NCBI RefSeq assembly: GCF_048892425.1
Contig: NZ_JBLZHU010000006.1
Span: 124,001-188,000, forward strand
Source of the DNA: Pacificispira sp002696645
Lineage (GTDB): Bacteria; Pseudomonadota; Alphaproteobacteria; UBA8366; Aestuariispiraceae
Length of the DNA: 64,000 bases
Reading direction: 5' to 3'
Part shown: in pieces, positions 1-8,798 of the stretch
How positions within the stretch are numbered: position 1 is the first letter of the stretch
Layout: each line of letters begins with the position of its first letter
Notes under the pieces: generated by a model
Databases searched by the model: none
Seen by the model: only the letters and a program-made list of their open reading frames with translations
Told to the model about the DNA's origin: nothing
Translations under genes and position numbers: made by a program

Positions 1-556
1 GACATTGGACTGATGTGGTGGGAGTGCAATATGAATATCGATCCCGAGCCATGTCGTGGGATATCATCATAATTGGGAAAGTTCAGGAGAAATGGCGGGC
101 CGTGCGGGATAGCGATGAGAACTATCTCTACTCCATAGCCCTCCATGACCCTGCAAAATAAATGTAAGCATGAAGTAATGGCCTTGACGACGCCTGACCG
201 ATGCCAACGGCCTGACGGTAGAAGGTGCGGATGATCTGGATCAGCTTTGCCCGGTACAACGGCTTTCTTGAGCCGGGGTTGGACGTGAAGTTCACAACGA
301 GGTTGCGCCGATGCTCCGATACCGGCGCTTGATCAGTTGACTTGGATCAAACCCACCCGCGCTGCGTATGAGTACAGTCCATCCCACTCGATCCAAACGA
401 CGCACGCGCTCTGCCGCGCGCCGGGAGAAATCGAGTCGTCGCGCGGTTCGGTCGTGTTCCTTGTGCATCTTCTGGCCGATGCCACAGGAAGACGAAGGGA
501 AGGCTGCGGCAGTTCGACCAGACAATAGCGTCAAGCACCTAGAAGGAAGAAGCGAC
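1..556. other. No convincing gene; left edge of window
   Basis: Short open frames occur on both strands, but none has a good ribosome binding site or a protein family I recognise. The frame that runs into the downstream gene from position 368 gives an Arg/Ser-rich sequence that looks like translated non-coding DNA. A decayed mobile element is possible, since a tRNA gene lies less than 1 kb away, but I cannot see terminal repeats or a transposase signature. The only functional element I can support is the Shine-Dalgarno-like AGAAGGAAGAA at 541-551 for the gene starting at 557. Confidence 0.5.
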
Positions 557-1189
557 ATGCTGACAATCCACCACCTTTATCCGTCGCGCGCCGAGCGCAT
601 CCTGTTTCTGGCCCATGAGCTGGACATCGAACATGAGGTCGTCGCCTATCACCGGGATCCCGAGACACGGCTTGCGCCGCCCGAACTGAAGACGATCCAT
701 CCGCTGGGATCATCGCCAGTGATCGTGGACGATGGGCTGTGCATCGCTGAGTCGGGGGCGGCGGTGATGTATCTGACACGAAAATATGGCGGCGGCCGGC
801 TGTTACCCGAACCGGGCAGCCCCGAGGCGATCCGCTGCGAGGAATGGGTGCATTTCAATGAAGCCACGCTCATGGCCTGGGTCGTGAACGTGATGATCCT
901 GCAAATGGCGGGCGCGGCAGGAACGCCAACCCACGAATTCGCGACTTTACGGGTCGGCCGCTATATCGCCTATATGAACGATGCGCTGGAGGGGCGTGAT
1001 TTTCTCTGCGGCGACGCGATGACCATGGCCGATATCATGACGGCCTTCTCGCTCGATTTCATGATGAATGTCTCGATGCCGGGCCTGTTCGATTTTCCCG
1101 GCATGGCCGAGGCCACGGCATTGACCGCCTACGCCGAGCGCCTGCGCGCCCAGCCCGGCTATCTCTACAGTCAGCGTCGGGACTTCTGA
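557..1189 (+). CDS. Glutathione S-transferase family protein
   Basis: A 210-residue cytosolic glutathione S-transferase-like protein. Residues 1-80 form the thioredoxin-like domain: the start MLTIHHLYPSRAERI is typical of bacterial beta/theta-like GSTs, and GSSPVIVDDG followed by ESGAAVMYL supplies the cis-proline and the Glu-Ser pair that contacts the glutathione gamma-glutamyl group. The rest is the all-helical domain, with the usual late FLCGDAMTMADI segment. The family conjugates glutathione to electrophiles or reduces peroxides; the substrate cannot be read from sequence. I start at ATG 557 because AGAAGGAAGAA lies just upstream and the fold begins there. An in-frame extension to 368 has low-complexity Arg/Ser composition and is rejected. 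It stands alone, with no operon partner. Confidence 0.88.
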   Translation: MLTIHHLYPSRAERILFLAHELDIEHEVVAYHRDPETRLAPPELKTIHPLGSSPVIVDDGLCIAESGAAVMYLTRKYGGGRLLPEPGSPEAIRCEEWVHFNEATLMAWVVNVMILQMAGAAGTPTHEFATLRVGRYIAYMNDALEGRDFLCGDAMTMADIMTAFSLDFMMNVSMPGLFDFPGMAEATALTAYAERLRAQPGYLYSQRRDF

Positions 1190-1329
1190 AGTCCCGGCGT
1201 CAGCACCGGAGGTGCTACGCTACCTGGTTTGGAGTGCGAGAACCGCGCTTGCGACGCAATGATCAGAAAACTCTATCTTATTGGTATTCAATAAAATACT
1301 TGACTTGGCATGCGGTAATCGGCGGAATT

Positions 1330-1419
1330 TGGCGGACAGGGTGGGATTCGAACCCACGGTACGGTTTCCCGCACGCTAGTTTTCAAGACTAGAGCCTTCA
1401 ACCGCTCGGCCACCTGTCC
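1330..1419 (-). tRNA. tRNA-Ser (anticodon UGA)
   Basis: The reverse complement starts GGACAGGTGGCCGAGCGG, the typical class II tRNA-Ser 5' end, and ends CCTGTCC-G-CCA. This gives a 7-bp acceptor stem, the G73 discriminator expected of tRNA-Ser and an encoded CCA. The anticodon loop reads CTTGAAA, so the anticodon is TGA, at plus-strand 1383-1385. A long variable arm follows (GCGTGCGGGAAACCGTAC region), then a T-arm with GGTTCGAATCC. The rest of the 1190-1518 gap holds a small inverted repeat, AGCACC-GGA-GGTGCT, at 1202-1216 and no gene. Confidence 0.97.
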
Positions 1420-1518
1420 GCTGTTCTGAGGGGTGAGCTGCCCATCAGGTGGCGGTGATTAGCATTATCGGGAGTGATCTATCAAGCCTGGATCACAGAA
1501 ATTGTAACATTCTGTGCA

Positions 1519-3108
1519 TTACTGTGTCTGAATGGGCAATTGCAGGTTGTCCAGGCTTTCAACGGGTTCGCCAAAATAGGGGCCGCTGCACAGCGCACCA
1601 TCAATTTTTGACAACATCCGGGCGGCGGCGGATTCCAGGACGCCATCAAAAACGATTGAGATATCATGTTCGGCACAGCGATTCACCATGCCCGCCAGCA
1701 TGCCAAGGCCCCGTTTCAACTGGTCCAGATTGGTCACAAAGCTGGGATCCAGCATGATGTAATCGGCGGGCAGGGCTTTCAGTTTCTCTGCCGTGACCGC
1801 GCCCACATCTTTGCCATACAGGGCGATGGAGAAACCGGCCCGGCGCAGGATATTGAGTGCCTGAACCTTTTCCCAGGGGATCTGATCCAAACCCGACAGG
1901 CGCAGGATAACGCGGCGCTGCGGGGCGCGGCTTCGGAAATCCAGCAGCATGCCTATCACATTGATATCCAGCAGGGAATGAATGGCGACATTAACCGCAA
2001 CGCTGATGGAATCGACATCTGGATGGGTCAGAATGTACCGGCACTGGGCAATATCGACCTGGGTGCGCAGGTCCACATCCTCTTTGGTCAGCTTTAGAAT
2101 TTCCGCGGCGCCCAAACCATCATCATCCAGATTTGCCCGGAATTCCGCGATCAGGTGATGCACGGTCCAACTTGCAATAGTGCAGACCGGCGCAAAGGCA
2201 CAGGTCAAAACATCATCGGCGAGACACCTGTTTAACAGCGTTGTACGGGTTTCCCGCAGATCCAGATAGGACGCCTGACTGTCGGCCAAAGTATCAAAGA
2301 TGACGGAATCGATTCCCGTATCGGCAAATTGATCAACGGCATGTTCCAAGGCCGTGCGAATTGCATCCGTTTCCATAGTCTCTGCGTCCAAAGCCACCGT
2401 TGAGGTGCCAATAGCAAGAGCCATGCCTTCCGGATCGATGTCTTTGGCGTAGGATTCAATTTCCGTGCGCAGACTGGATAAATCGGCATCCCGATTGTGG
2501 ACCAGCCCGTATTTTCCGCGATCAACGCGCCCCAGAGAATCGCCGCCCAGGCTTTCGGCCTTTAATCGGGATTCGATGCGATCGGTAAAACGGCGCATCC
2601 CTTCCGCATCCAGGCCGGAAATCGATCCCAGGCGCCCGACATCGCCAATATCGACAAATGTCATGTCAATATCGGCCTCATTCTGCGCGGCACTGTCGAT
2701 TGCACGTTGCACCGCGCCCACAAAGCCGGTGCGCGAATTTTTGGATTGGGGCCCATATTCCATGCGCGGATCCTGCACGAAATTCAGCCGGTAGAGATCG
2801 TTAAAACTTTGCGGTTTCCCGGTTACCTCAAACCCACTGACTGAGCCGGTTCGACCATCACGCATGAAAAAGATGCTGGGCGGCATGAATTCGCGCAATG
2901 CGGCATGGACCAGAATTTCACTGACCGCGAATTGCGATTCCTCTGCGGCGAATTCGACAATGGAATGGCCTTCTAGATCTTCCAGACTAGAACCCAGCCA
3001 CCGATCCGCATTTCCCCGGGCCATGGATATGCGCCCGCTTTCATCGATATAGGCCTGGAATGTCCGCCGTTCCGCATCGCTGTCGGTATGGTCTTCTTGG
3101 CCGCTCAT
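1519..3108 (-). CDS. PAS protein with degenerate GGDEF and EAL domains
   Basis: A 529-residue cytosolic signalling protein. Residues about 15-115 look like a PAS sensor. Residues about 125-235 align in layout with a GGDEF domain, but the signature position reads DRGKYGLV (196-203), so diguanylate cyclase activity is not expected. Residues about 295-515 follow an EAL domain in order: CAFAPVCTIASW for the LxYQPIV/EAL start, SVAVNVAIHS for the VNLS strand, ILRLSG for ELTE, ALYGKDVG for DDFG, DYIMLDPSFV for the Lys-bearing DYLKIDxSFV, and DGVLES for EGVE. The EAL glutamate, second Glu, Asp pair and Lys are all replaced, so phosphodiesterase chemistry also appears lost. The likely role is sensing, c-di-GMP binding or protein interaction. 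It is transcribed alone and diverges from the transglycosylase gene. Confidence 0.75.
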   Translation of the reverse strand: MSGQEDHTDSDAERRTFQAYIDESGRISMARGNADRWLGSSLEDLEGHSIVEFAAEESQFAVSEILVHAALREFMPPSIFFMRDGRTGSVSGFEVTGKPQSFNDLYRLNFVQDPRMEYGPQSKNSRTGFVGAVQRAIDSAAQNEADIDMTFVDIGDVGRLGSISGLDAEGMRRFTDRIESRLKAESLGGDSLGRVDRGKYGLVHNRDADLSSLRTEIESYAKDIDPEGMALAIGTSTVALDAETMETDAIRTALEHAVDQFADTGIDSVIFDTLADSQASYLDLRETRTTLLNRCLADDVLTCAFAPVCTIASWTVHHLIAEFRANLDDDGLGAAEILKLTKEDVDLRTQVDIAQCRYILTHPDVDSISVAVNVAIHSLLDINVIGMLLDFRSRAPQRRVILRLSGLDQIPWEKVQALNILRRAGFSIALYGKDVGAVTAEKLKALPADYIMLDPSFVTNLDQLKRGLGMLAGMVNRCAEHDISIVFDGVLESAAARMLSKIDGALCSGPYFGEPVESLDNLQLPIQTQ

Positions 3109-3338
3109 CTGCGGGTGCTGTTCCTGTTGCTGTCAGAGTGTTTTGATATTGTGAGTTATACCAGCATAAGGGGGCAATCAATTATCAATTGGCGATTCGT
3201 CGCATTTGATATTCCCGCAGTGCTGTATCAATTCAGAAGGGTCAATAGTAACATGACCTTGCGACCGGGTCTTGCAGTTCCAATCTGCAATGCCGTATGC
3301 GTAACAGTCCCTAGAAATTAAAGGCAGAAAAGCCAATC

Positions 3339-4577
3339 ATGAGAAAATTCATCACCATCGGGTCGATTTCCCTGTTCATGGGCCTGGGCGGTGTCGCCCC
3401 TGGTTTCGCTCAGGACACCACAGTTGCGCAGGTTTCCACCGTTCCTGCCGACACAGTGCCGTTTGTTGTCTGGCTGGAGGGGGTGAAGGCCGAAGGGCTG
3501 GCGCGCGGGCTGAAACAATCAACCCTGGACGCAGCGCTGGATGGGGTCGAACCGATAGAGCGCGTGCTGGAACTGGACAAGCGACAGCCGGAATTCACCC
3601 GGACATTCTGGGGGTATCTGGAGTCCTTCATTACCCAAGACCGGATTGATCGGGGTAAGAAACTGTTGGTGACGCATGCGGATCTGCTGGAACGCGTCGC
3701 CCGGCAATATGGCGTTCAGCCGCGGTTTCTGGTTTCCTTCTGGGGAATGGAGACCAATTTTGGGGATTATACGGGCGGGTTCCCTGTGATCGGCTCAGTT
3801 GCGACCCTGGCCTATGATGATCGCCGGGCCGCGTTTTTCCGGGCAGAGCTGTTTCATGCGCTGACCATCCTGGATCAGGGGCATATCAGTGTGAAGGATA
3901 TGAATGGATCCTGGGCCGGGGCCATGGGGCAGGTGCAGTTCATGCCATCCACATTTACCGGCTATGCGGTCGATGGCAATGGTGACGGGCACAAGGATAT
4001 CTGGACCAATTTGCCCGATATCTTTTCGTCTGCTGCCAATTACCTGTCCCAGATCGGTTGGGACGACACGGAAACCTGGGGGCGGGAAGTTCAATTGCCC
4101 GACGGATTCGATCTTGATCTGGTTGATCTGAAAGCGCCGAAGCCGATTTCCGAATGGCAGGCATTGGGTGTGCGGCGCGCCGATGGACGGGACCTGCCAC
4201 AGGCGGATATCGAAGGGGCCATCGTGCTGCCGGCCGGGGTGAAGGGACCCGCCTTCCTGGTCTATGGAAATTTCAATGCGATCATGACCTGGAATCGCTC
4301 CATCTATTACGCGCTGGCAGTTGGATATCTGTCCGACAGGCTGGACGGGAAGGGCCCGCTTGTGGCGCAGAAACCTGCGGATGATGCGCCGCTATATCGA
4401 AAGGATGTCCTGGACCTGCAGTATCTTCTGACAGCGGCGGGATTTGACACGGGCAAGCCGGACGGGATGGTCGGGCCAATGACCCGCGCTGCAGTCAAAG
4501 CCTATCAGAAGGCCAACGGCCTGCCGCCAGATGGATATCCGACGCAGGACTTATTATCAGATCTGCGGAAGCGATAG
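3339..4577 (+). CDS. Lytic murein transglycosylase, MltB family, with peptidoglycan-binding domain
   Basis: A 412-residue secreted enzyme that cleaves the MurNAc-GlcNAc bond of peptidoglycan and forms 1,6-anhydro-MurNAc ends. A signal peptide spans residues 1-25, ending GFAQ. There is no lipobox cysteine, so it is probably periplasmic and soluble, unlike E. coli MltB. The SLT_2 catalytic domain covers about 40-320. The catalytic glutamate is E138 in FWGMETNFG, followed by GAMGQVQFMPSTF, the family's substrate-cleft signature. Residues about 350-410 are a PG_binding_1 domain (DVLDLQYLLTAAGF, DGMVGPMTRAAVKAYQ). AAAGGCAG lies upstream of ATG 3339. rlpA follows 14 bp downstream, so the two probably share a transcript devoted to wall remodelling. 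Confidence 0.93.
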   Translation: MRKFITIGSISLFMGLGGVAPGFAQDTTVAQVSTVPADTVPFVVWLEGVKAEGLARGLKQSTLDAALDGVEPIERVLELDKRQPEFTRTFWGYLESFITQDRIDRGKKLLVTHADLLERVARQYGVQPRFLVSFWGMETNFGDYTGGFPVIGSVATLAYDDRRAAFFRAELFHALTILDQGHISVKDMNGSWAGAMGQVQFMPSTFTGYAVDGNGDGHKDIWTNLPDIFSSAANYLSQIGWDDTETWGREVQLPDGFDLDLVDLKAPKPISEWQALGVRRADGRDLPQADIEGAIVLPAGVKGPAFLVYGNFNAIMTWNRSIYYALAVGYLSDRLDGKGPLVAQKPADDAPLYRKDVLDLQYLLTAAGFDTGKPDGMVGPMTRAAVKAYQKANGLPPDGYPTQDLLSDLRKR

Positions 4578-4591
4578 GGGGAGACGAGAGC

Positions 4592-5689
4592 ATGCCGGAT
4601 CATGGGGCGGTTGATAGGAGCGTCAGTGTGCCAGGGGTGTTAAGACCAAGTATGTCAGGAAAAAGACGCTTCGCGGGGCGCATTTCTGTTCTTGCCATTA
4701 TTTTGATGGGGCTGAGTGGATGTGCTGAAATGCAATTCCTGTCCGAGGCGTCCAAGCAGGTAAACGGAACTGTTTCGCGGCCGCCCAGCGACCCTAATAT
4801 GCCGGATTTGGGCAGCCGTTATAAGATTGGCAATCCCTATCAGGTTGGCGGGATCTGGTATTATCCTAAAGAGGATTTCACCTATGCGGAGGAGGGGATC
4901 GCGTCCTGGTATGGGCCAGGATTCGATGGCAAGCCCACGGCCAACGGCGCTATTTTTTATGAAAACAGGGTATCTGCCGCACACCGAACCCTGCCAATCC
5001 CTTCTATGGTGCGGGTGACAAACCTGGAAAACGGACGCTCCATAAAGGTGATTATCAATGATCGGGGGCCATTCGCGCACAGTCGGATCATTGATATGTC
5101 GCGCCGCGCCGCTCAGCTTCTGGGGTTCGAGCGCAAGGGGACAACCCTGGTTCGTGTCGAAATGCTGGAGCAGGAAAGCCGCCAATTGGTAGCAATGCTG
5201 AATGGGGGCGGTGTCGTGGCAAACAACACCATGACTCCAATCGCGTCCAGCGCACCGGAATCTCCTGCCCCGGCTGCGGCCCCGACAGCCCAGGTCAGTG
5301 GCGAGGATTTAGCCCCGCCGCCGGGCGTTGCCGTCTCTGAACCCAGTCAGGTCGCAAGCGCCCCCCGGGCGCCCGCAGACCCGGGAGAGCGCCCTGCAAT
5401 CGTTGAACAATCGCTAGACAGCGGTACAGTGGAACAGATGCCTGTGGAGCCCAATCCGCATGTCTTCATTCAAGCCGGTGCCTTTGGGCAGTATGACAAT
5501 GCCAATCGGGCGCGATCCATGCTGGGCTATCTGGGTCCGGTCATCGTGGAAGAGATCACACGATCTGAAACGCCGCTGTTCCGGGTGCGGATCGGCCCGT
5601 TGGCGGATGATGATAAGCTGGAATCTTTGTTGGTTGCGGTAATTCAGGCTGGCTATACGGATGCTGCGATTGTTGTTCCGAAGAAATAG
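4592..5689 (+). CDS. rlpA: RlpA-like septal lipoprotein (DPBB plus SPOR)
   Basis: A 365-residue outer-membrane lipoprotein candidate. The lipobox is LSGC with the acylated Cys at residue 44. The double-psi beta-barrel runs about 101-180 (IASWYGPGFDGKPTANG, VSAAHRTLP, INDRGPF). A Pro/Ala-rich linker covers about 210-280, and a C-terminal SPOR domain about 288-362 (HVFIQAGAFGQYDNANRA, FRVRIGPL) binds denuded septal glycan. RlpA of Pseudomonas is a lytic transglycosylase acting on naked glycan; E. coli RlpA lacks that activity. Start choice is uncertain: ATG 4592 has GGGGGAGA at 4577-4584, but an internal ATG at 4652 gives a more normal 24-residue lipoprotein signal (345 aa). Confidence 0.92.
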   Translation: MPDHGAVDRSVSVPGVLRPSMSGKRRFAGRISVLAIILMGLSGCAEMQFLSEASKQVNGTVSRPPSDPNMPDLGSRYKIGNPYQVGGIWYYPKEDFTYAEEGIASWYGPGFDGKPTANGAIFYENRVSAAHRTLPIPSMVRVTNLENGRSIKVIINDRGPFAHSRIIDMSRRAAQLLGFERKGTTLVRVEMLEQESRQLVAMLNGGGVVANNTMTPIASSAPESPAPAAAPTAQVSGEDLAPPPGVAVSEPSQVASAPRAPADPGERPAIVEQSLDSGTVEQMPVEPNPHVFIQAGAFGQYDNANRARSMLGYLGPVIVEEITRSETPLFRVRIGPLADDDKLESLLVAVIQAGYTDAAIVVPKK

Positions 5690-5844
5690 ACGTGATTTTG
5701 TCAGGATCCTGCCTGGATTTCGCCCCCGTGCTTGGGCACACTAAGGGCCGCCGCATACTTTAGGGTGTCGCATGGCAGTGTTAGGGTTGCCAATGTCGGC
5801 ACCGGTATTCAACAGTTTGCCCGTTGTTAACGTTTGGAGGAACA

Positions 5845-7020
5845 ATGTTCTCGCGCCTCGCCAAAATATCATTCGCCGCGCTTTTTCTGTCTGTCGGGTT
5901 TCTGATTGGCATGTCGGTGCAACCCAGTGCTGCACAAAGCAATGTCTATGACCTCGATACCAAAGCCAAACAGATGATATTGGTCGACTTCAAGACCGGA
6001 ACAGTACTGTCGGGTAAGAACCAGGACGAGAAGATGTATCCGTCCTCCATGACCAAATTGATGACTGCTTATCTTGCGTTTGAACAATTGAAAAACGGAA
6101 CATTGTCTCTGGATGATACGTTTTCTGTCAGCAAGAAGGCCTGGGAAACGGGCGGGTCCAAGATGTTCGTGCGGGTCGATACTCGTGTGCGGGTCGAAGA
6201 CCTGTTGCGCGGGATTATCATCCAGTCCGGCAATGATGCGACCATCGTGGTGGCAGAGGGGTTGGCGGGCAGTGAAGAGGCCTTTGCCCGTAAGATGACC
6301 GACAAGGCCCGTGAGCTTGGCATGATGAACACCAATTTCAAAAATGCCAGCGGCCTTCCAGACCCGGACCATTATACAACGGCGCGTGATCTCGCGACTC
6401 TGGCGGCCGCCCTGATCCGGAATTTCCCGGAATATTATCATTTCTATTCTGAGACGGAATTCACTTTCTCGGATATCACTCAGCAGAATCGCAATCCGCT
6501 TCTGTATCGTGATGTCGGGGTGGACGGGCTTAAAACCGGCCATACGGAGGCTGCGGGCTATGGTCTGACGGCTTCTGCGGTGCGCAACGGACAGCGGTTG
6601 ATTGTTGTCGTGAATGGGCTGGAGTCCACCCGCGAACGGGCACAGGAGCCAGAGCGTATTCTGGATTGGGGCTTCCGTGAATTTGGTACATTCCCCCTGT
6701 TCGCTGCCGGTGAAACCGTTGCCGATGCGACCGTCTGGCTGGGTACGGAAGCCCGCGTGCCTCTGATCGTGCAAGAACCTGTTTCAATCGTGATGCGTCG
6801 CGCCGTGCGGGATGACCTGAAGGTCACGCTGAAAACCCAGGAACCGATCGCCGCCCCGATTGAACCCGGCAGCGTTCAGGGCGAATTGGTGATATCCGCA
6901 CCCGGCCTGGACACGATCACCGTACCTGTCGTTGCCGGCGAACCGGTTGAGCGTCTGGGATCGTTTGGGCGACTGCAATCGGCCGTGCAATATCTTGTGT
7001 TTGGTGAGTCCGGTCAGTGA
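5845..7020 (+). CDS. dacA: D-alanyl-D-alanine carboxypeptidase (PBP5/6 family)
   Basis: A 391-residue class C low-molecular-weight penicillin-binding protein that trims the terminal D-Ala of the peptidoglycan pentapeptide in the periplasm. A signal peptide ends near AAQ31. The three serine-peptidase motifs are present: S68-M-T-K71, S128-G-N130 and K230-T-G232. The C-terminal third is the beta-rich PBP5_C domain. A C-terminal amphipathic anchor is not obvious, though the last residues (LQSAVQYLVFG) could form one. ATG 5845 sits 4 nt after TGGAGG; an upstream in-frame TTG at 5824 is unlikely. The stop codon overlaps the GTG start of tmk, so this is the first gene of the tmk-holB-metG operon. 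Confidence 0.95.
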   Translation: MFSRLAKISFAALFLSVGFLIGMSVQPSAAQSNVYDLDTKAKQMILVDFKTGTVLSGKNQDEKMYPSSMTKLMTAYLAFEQLKNGTLSLDDTFSVSKKAWETGGSKMFVRVDTRVRVEDLLRGIIIQSGNDATIVVAEGLAGSEEAFARKMTDKARELGMMNTNFKNASGLPDPDHYTTARDLATLAAALIRNFPEYYHFYSETEFTFSDITQQNRNPLLYRDVGVDGLKTGHTEAAGYGLTASAVRNGQRLIVVVNGLESTRERAQEPERILDWGFREFGTFPLFAAGETVADATVWLGTEARVPLIVQEPVSIVMRRAVRDDLKVTLKTQEPIAAPIEPGSVQGELVISAPGLDTITVPVVAGEPVERLGSFGRLQSAVQYLVFGESGQ

Positions 7021-7676
7021 CAAATACGCCTGCGCCCTTACGTGGAAAATTCATTTCCCTGGAGGGGGGCGAGGGTGCAGGTAAATCCACGCAATGCGAG
7101 TTGCTGGCAAGTCATCTGCGCAAACGCGGGCTGGACGTCGTGCTTACGCGAGAGCCGGGCGGGACACCCGGTGCACAGGCGATCCGTGAATTGGTCGTTT
7201 CTGGGGCCGGGGATCGATGGAACCCGATCAGTGAAGCATTATTGATGTATGCGGCCCGCCGGGATCATGTGACGCGGTTGATAGAGCCGGCTTTGGCTGG
7301 GGGTTCTTGGGTTGTTTGCGACAGGTTCAGTGATTCGACCATGGCCTATCAGGGATATACGAAGTCATTGGGTCGCGACTGGGTGGAAACGCTGGATGCG
7401 CTTGTTTTGGGTGCATTTCGGCCCGACCTGACGCTGCTGTTGGATATTGATGCCAATACCGGCCTGATGCGCGCTGGCAATCGTGGTGGGCCTGACCGGT
7501 TTGAGAAGCTGGGGCTGGATTTTCACGTGGCGCTGCGCGAGGCGTTCCTGGATATCGCGCGCCTGGAACCAGATCGCATTGCGATAATTCAAGCAGATCA
7601 GACAATTGAGGCCATTGCCCGTGATATTGAAATCGCGGTGTCTCAGCGCTTGTTGTCCCGGGATCAGGCATTATGA
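7017..7676 (+). CDS. tmk: Thymidylate kinase
   Basis: A 219-residue kinase converting dTMP to dTDP with ATP, needed for dTTP synthesis. The P-loop GGEGAGKST lies at residues 17-25, the DR-x-x-DS motif appears as DRFSDSTMAYQG, and the thymidylate pocket segment TREPGG is present. The LID region RAGNRGGPDRFE contains the basic residues expected. Translation starts at GTG 7017 inside the dacA stop (GTGA overlap), and its own stop overlaps the holB start (ATGA), so the three genes are translationally coupled. The tmk-holB pairing places nucleotide supply next to the replisome clamp loader, as in many bacteria. Confidence 0.97.
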   Translation: MTNTPAPLRGKFISLEGGEGAGKSTQCELLASHLRKRGLDVVLTREPGGTPGAQAIRELVVSGAGDRWNPISEALLMYAARRDHVTRLIEPALAGGSWVVCDRFSDSTMAYQGYTKSLGRDWVETLDALVLGAFRPDLTLLLDIDANTGLMRAGNRGGPDRFEKLGLDFHVALREAFLDIARLEPDRIAIIQADQTIEAIARDIEIAVSQRLLSRDQAL

Positions 7677-8770
7677 AAAAGCCTCTCGATGAGGATGAAA
7701 TCGACTCCTATGCGCCGCGTCGAAATCCGGACCTGTTCGGGCATCAAGAGGCGGAAACCACGGTTGCGACGGCCTGGGAGTCGGGGCGTTTTCCCCATGC
7801 CTGGCTGGTCTGTGGGCCGCAGGGAATTGGTAAGGCGACCCTGGCCTATCGCATGACCCGCTGGGTCCTGGCGGGTGGCGTTTCGGATCAGGGGGGCGGC
7901 ATGTTTGGTGATGCGCCGCGCAGCCTGTATCTGCCGCCGGAAGCCGGTACCTTTCGCCGGGTCATTTCTGGGGGACACCCGGACTTTCGCGCTTTGTCCC
8001 GGCCAGAGGGTAAGGCCAGCATCCCCGTCGATGATGTGCGCACAATTCTGAATTTCATCCATCAGACCCCGGCGGAGAGCGCCTGGAAAGCAATCGTCGT
8101 TGATAGTGCTGATGAATTAAATACGTCGGGTGCCAATGCGATCTTGAAGGTGTTGGAGGAACCGCCGCCCCATACGATGTTTGTGCTGGTCAGCCATGCG
8201 CCAGGCCGGTTGCTGCCAACCATCCGGTCGCGTTGCCGAAAGCTGGTTCTGTCGCCATTGAGCGACGATATTATGCTGAAACTGCTGGCCCAGCACGCAC
8301 CGGAGGTTTCTGAGACCGATGCGCGTCTTTTGGTGCAACTGGGGGAGGGCAGCATTGGCACCGCCCTGGATTATGCCCAGGCGGGCGGCATTGATCTGTA
8401 TCGCGCAGCGATGGTTCTGTTGTCCAATCCGGCCCAACCGGATGCCAAACAACTGTATGGTCTGGCCGATATGTTGTCGGTTAAGTCAGCCGAGCAGAGC
8501 TATAATGCCTTTCGCACAATGCTGGATTGGTGGATGAAGCGCGCGATCCGTGCCCAGGTCACGGGAGAGCGCCCGCCAGTCGTGCTGAAGGAAGAAGAAA
8601 AGGCCCTGGATCGCTGGGATGCGTTGGGCGGCCTTGAAACCTCCATGCAGCTATGGGAAAAGCTTACCGGCCTGCTTGCCCAATCGGACAATCCGGCCAA
8701 TCTGGATAAACGTCAGTTGATCGTATCCGCGTTCCTGGAAGTCCAGAAGGCGGCGGCTCAGCGGCACTGA
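7673..8770 (+). CDS. holB: DNA polymerase III subunit delta-prime
   Basis: A 365-residue clamp-loader subunit of the AAA+ superfamily. It opens the beta clamp together with tau/gamma and delta. Features: FGHQEAE near residue 22, a P-loop-like CGPQGIGKATL at 47-57, the DELNTSGANAILKVLEEPP segment typical of delta-prime and gamma (sensor and SRC neighbourhood) and RSRCRKL for the SRC motif near residue 185. The C-terminal helical collar domain follows. The start ATG overlaps the tmk stop by 4 bp, and metG begins within about 30 bp downstream. Confidence 0.96.
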   Translation: MKKPLDEDEIDSYAPRRNPDLFGHQEAETTVATAWESGRFPHAWLVCGPQGIGKATLAYRMTRWVLAGGVSDQGGGMFGDAPRSLYLPPEAGTFRRVISGGHPDFRALSRPEGKASIPVDDVRTILNFIHQTPAESAWKAIVVDSADELNTSGANAILKVLEEPPPHTMFVLVSHAPGRLLPTIRSRCRKLVLSPLSDDIMLKLLAQHAPEVSETDARLLVQLGEGSIGTALDYAQAGGIDLYRAAMVLLSNPAQPDAKQLYGLADMLSVKSAEQSYNAFRTMLDWWMKRAIRAQVTGERPPVVLKEEEKALDRWDALGGLETSMQLWEKLTGLLAQSDNPANLDKRQLIVSAFLEVQKAAAQRH

Positions 8771-8798
8771 CACTTTGGTGAGCCCGAACTGGATCAAT

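Noticed and set aside
368..556. N-terminal extension of the GST gene
   Set aside because: The extra 63 residues are Arg/Ser-rich and absent from the GST fold; a good ribosome binding site precedes ATG 557.
3088..3321. A 77-residue plus-strand frame across the start of the PAS gene
   Set aside because: It overlaps the well-supported opposite gene and its promoter region, and shows no recognisable family.
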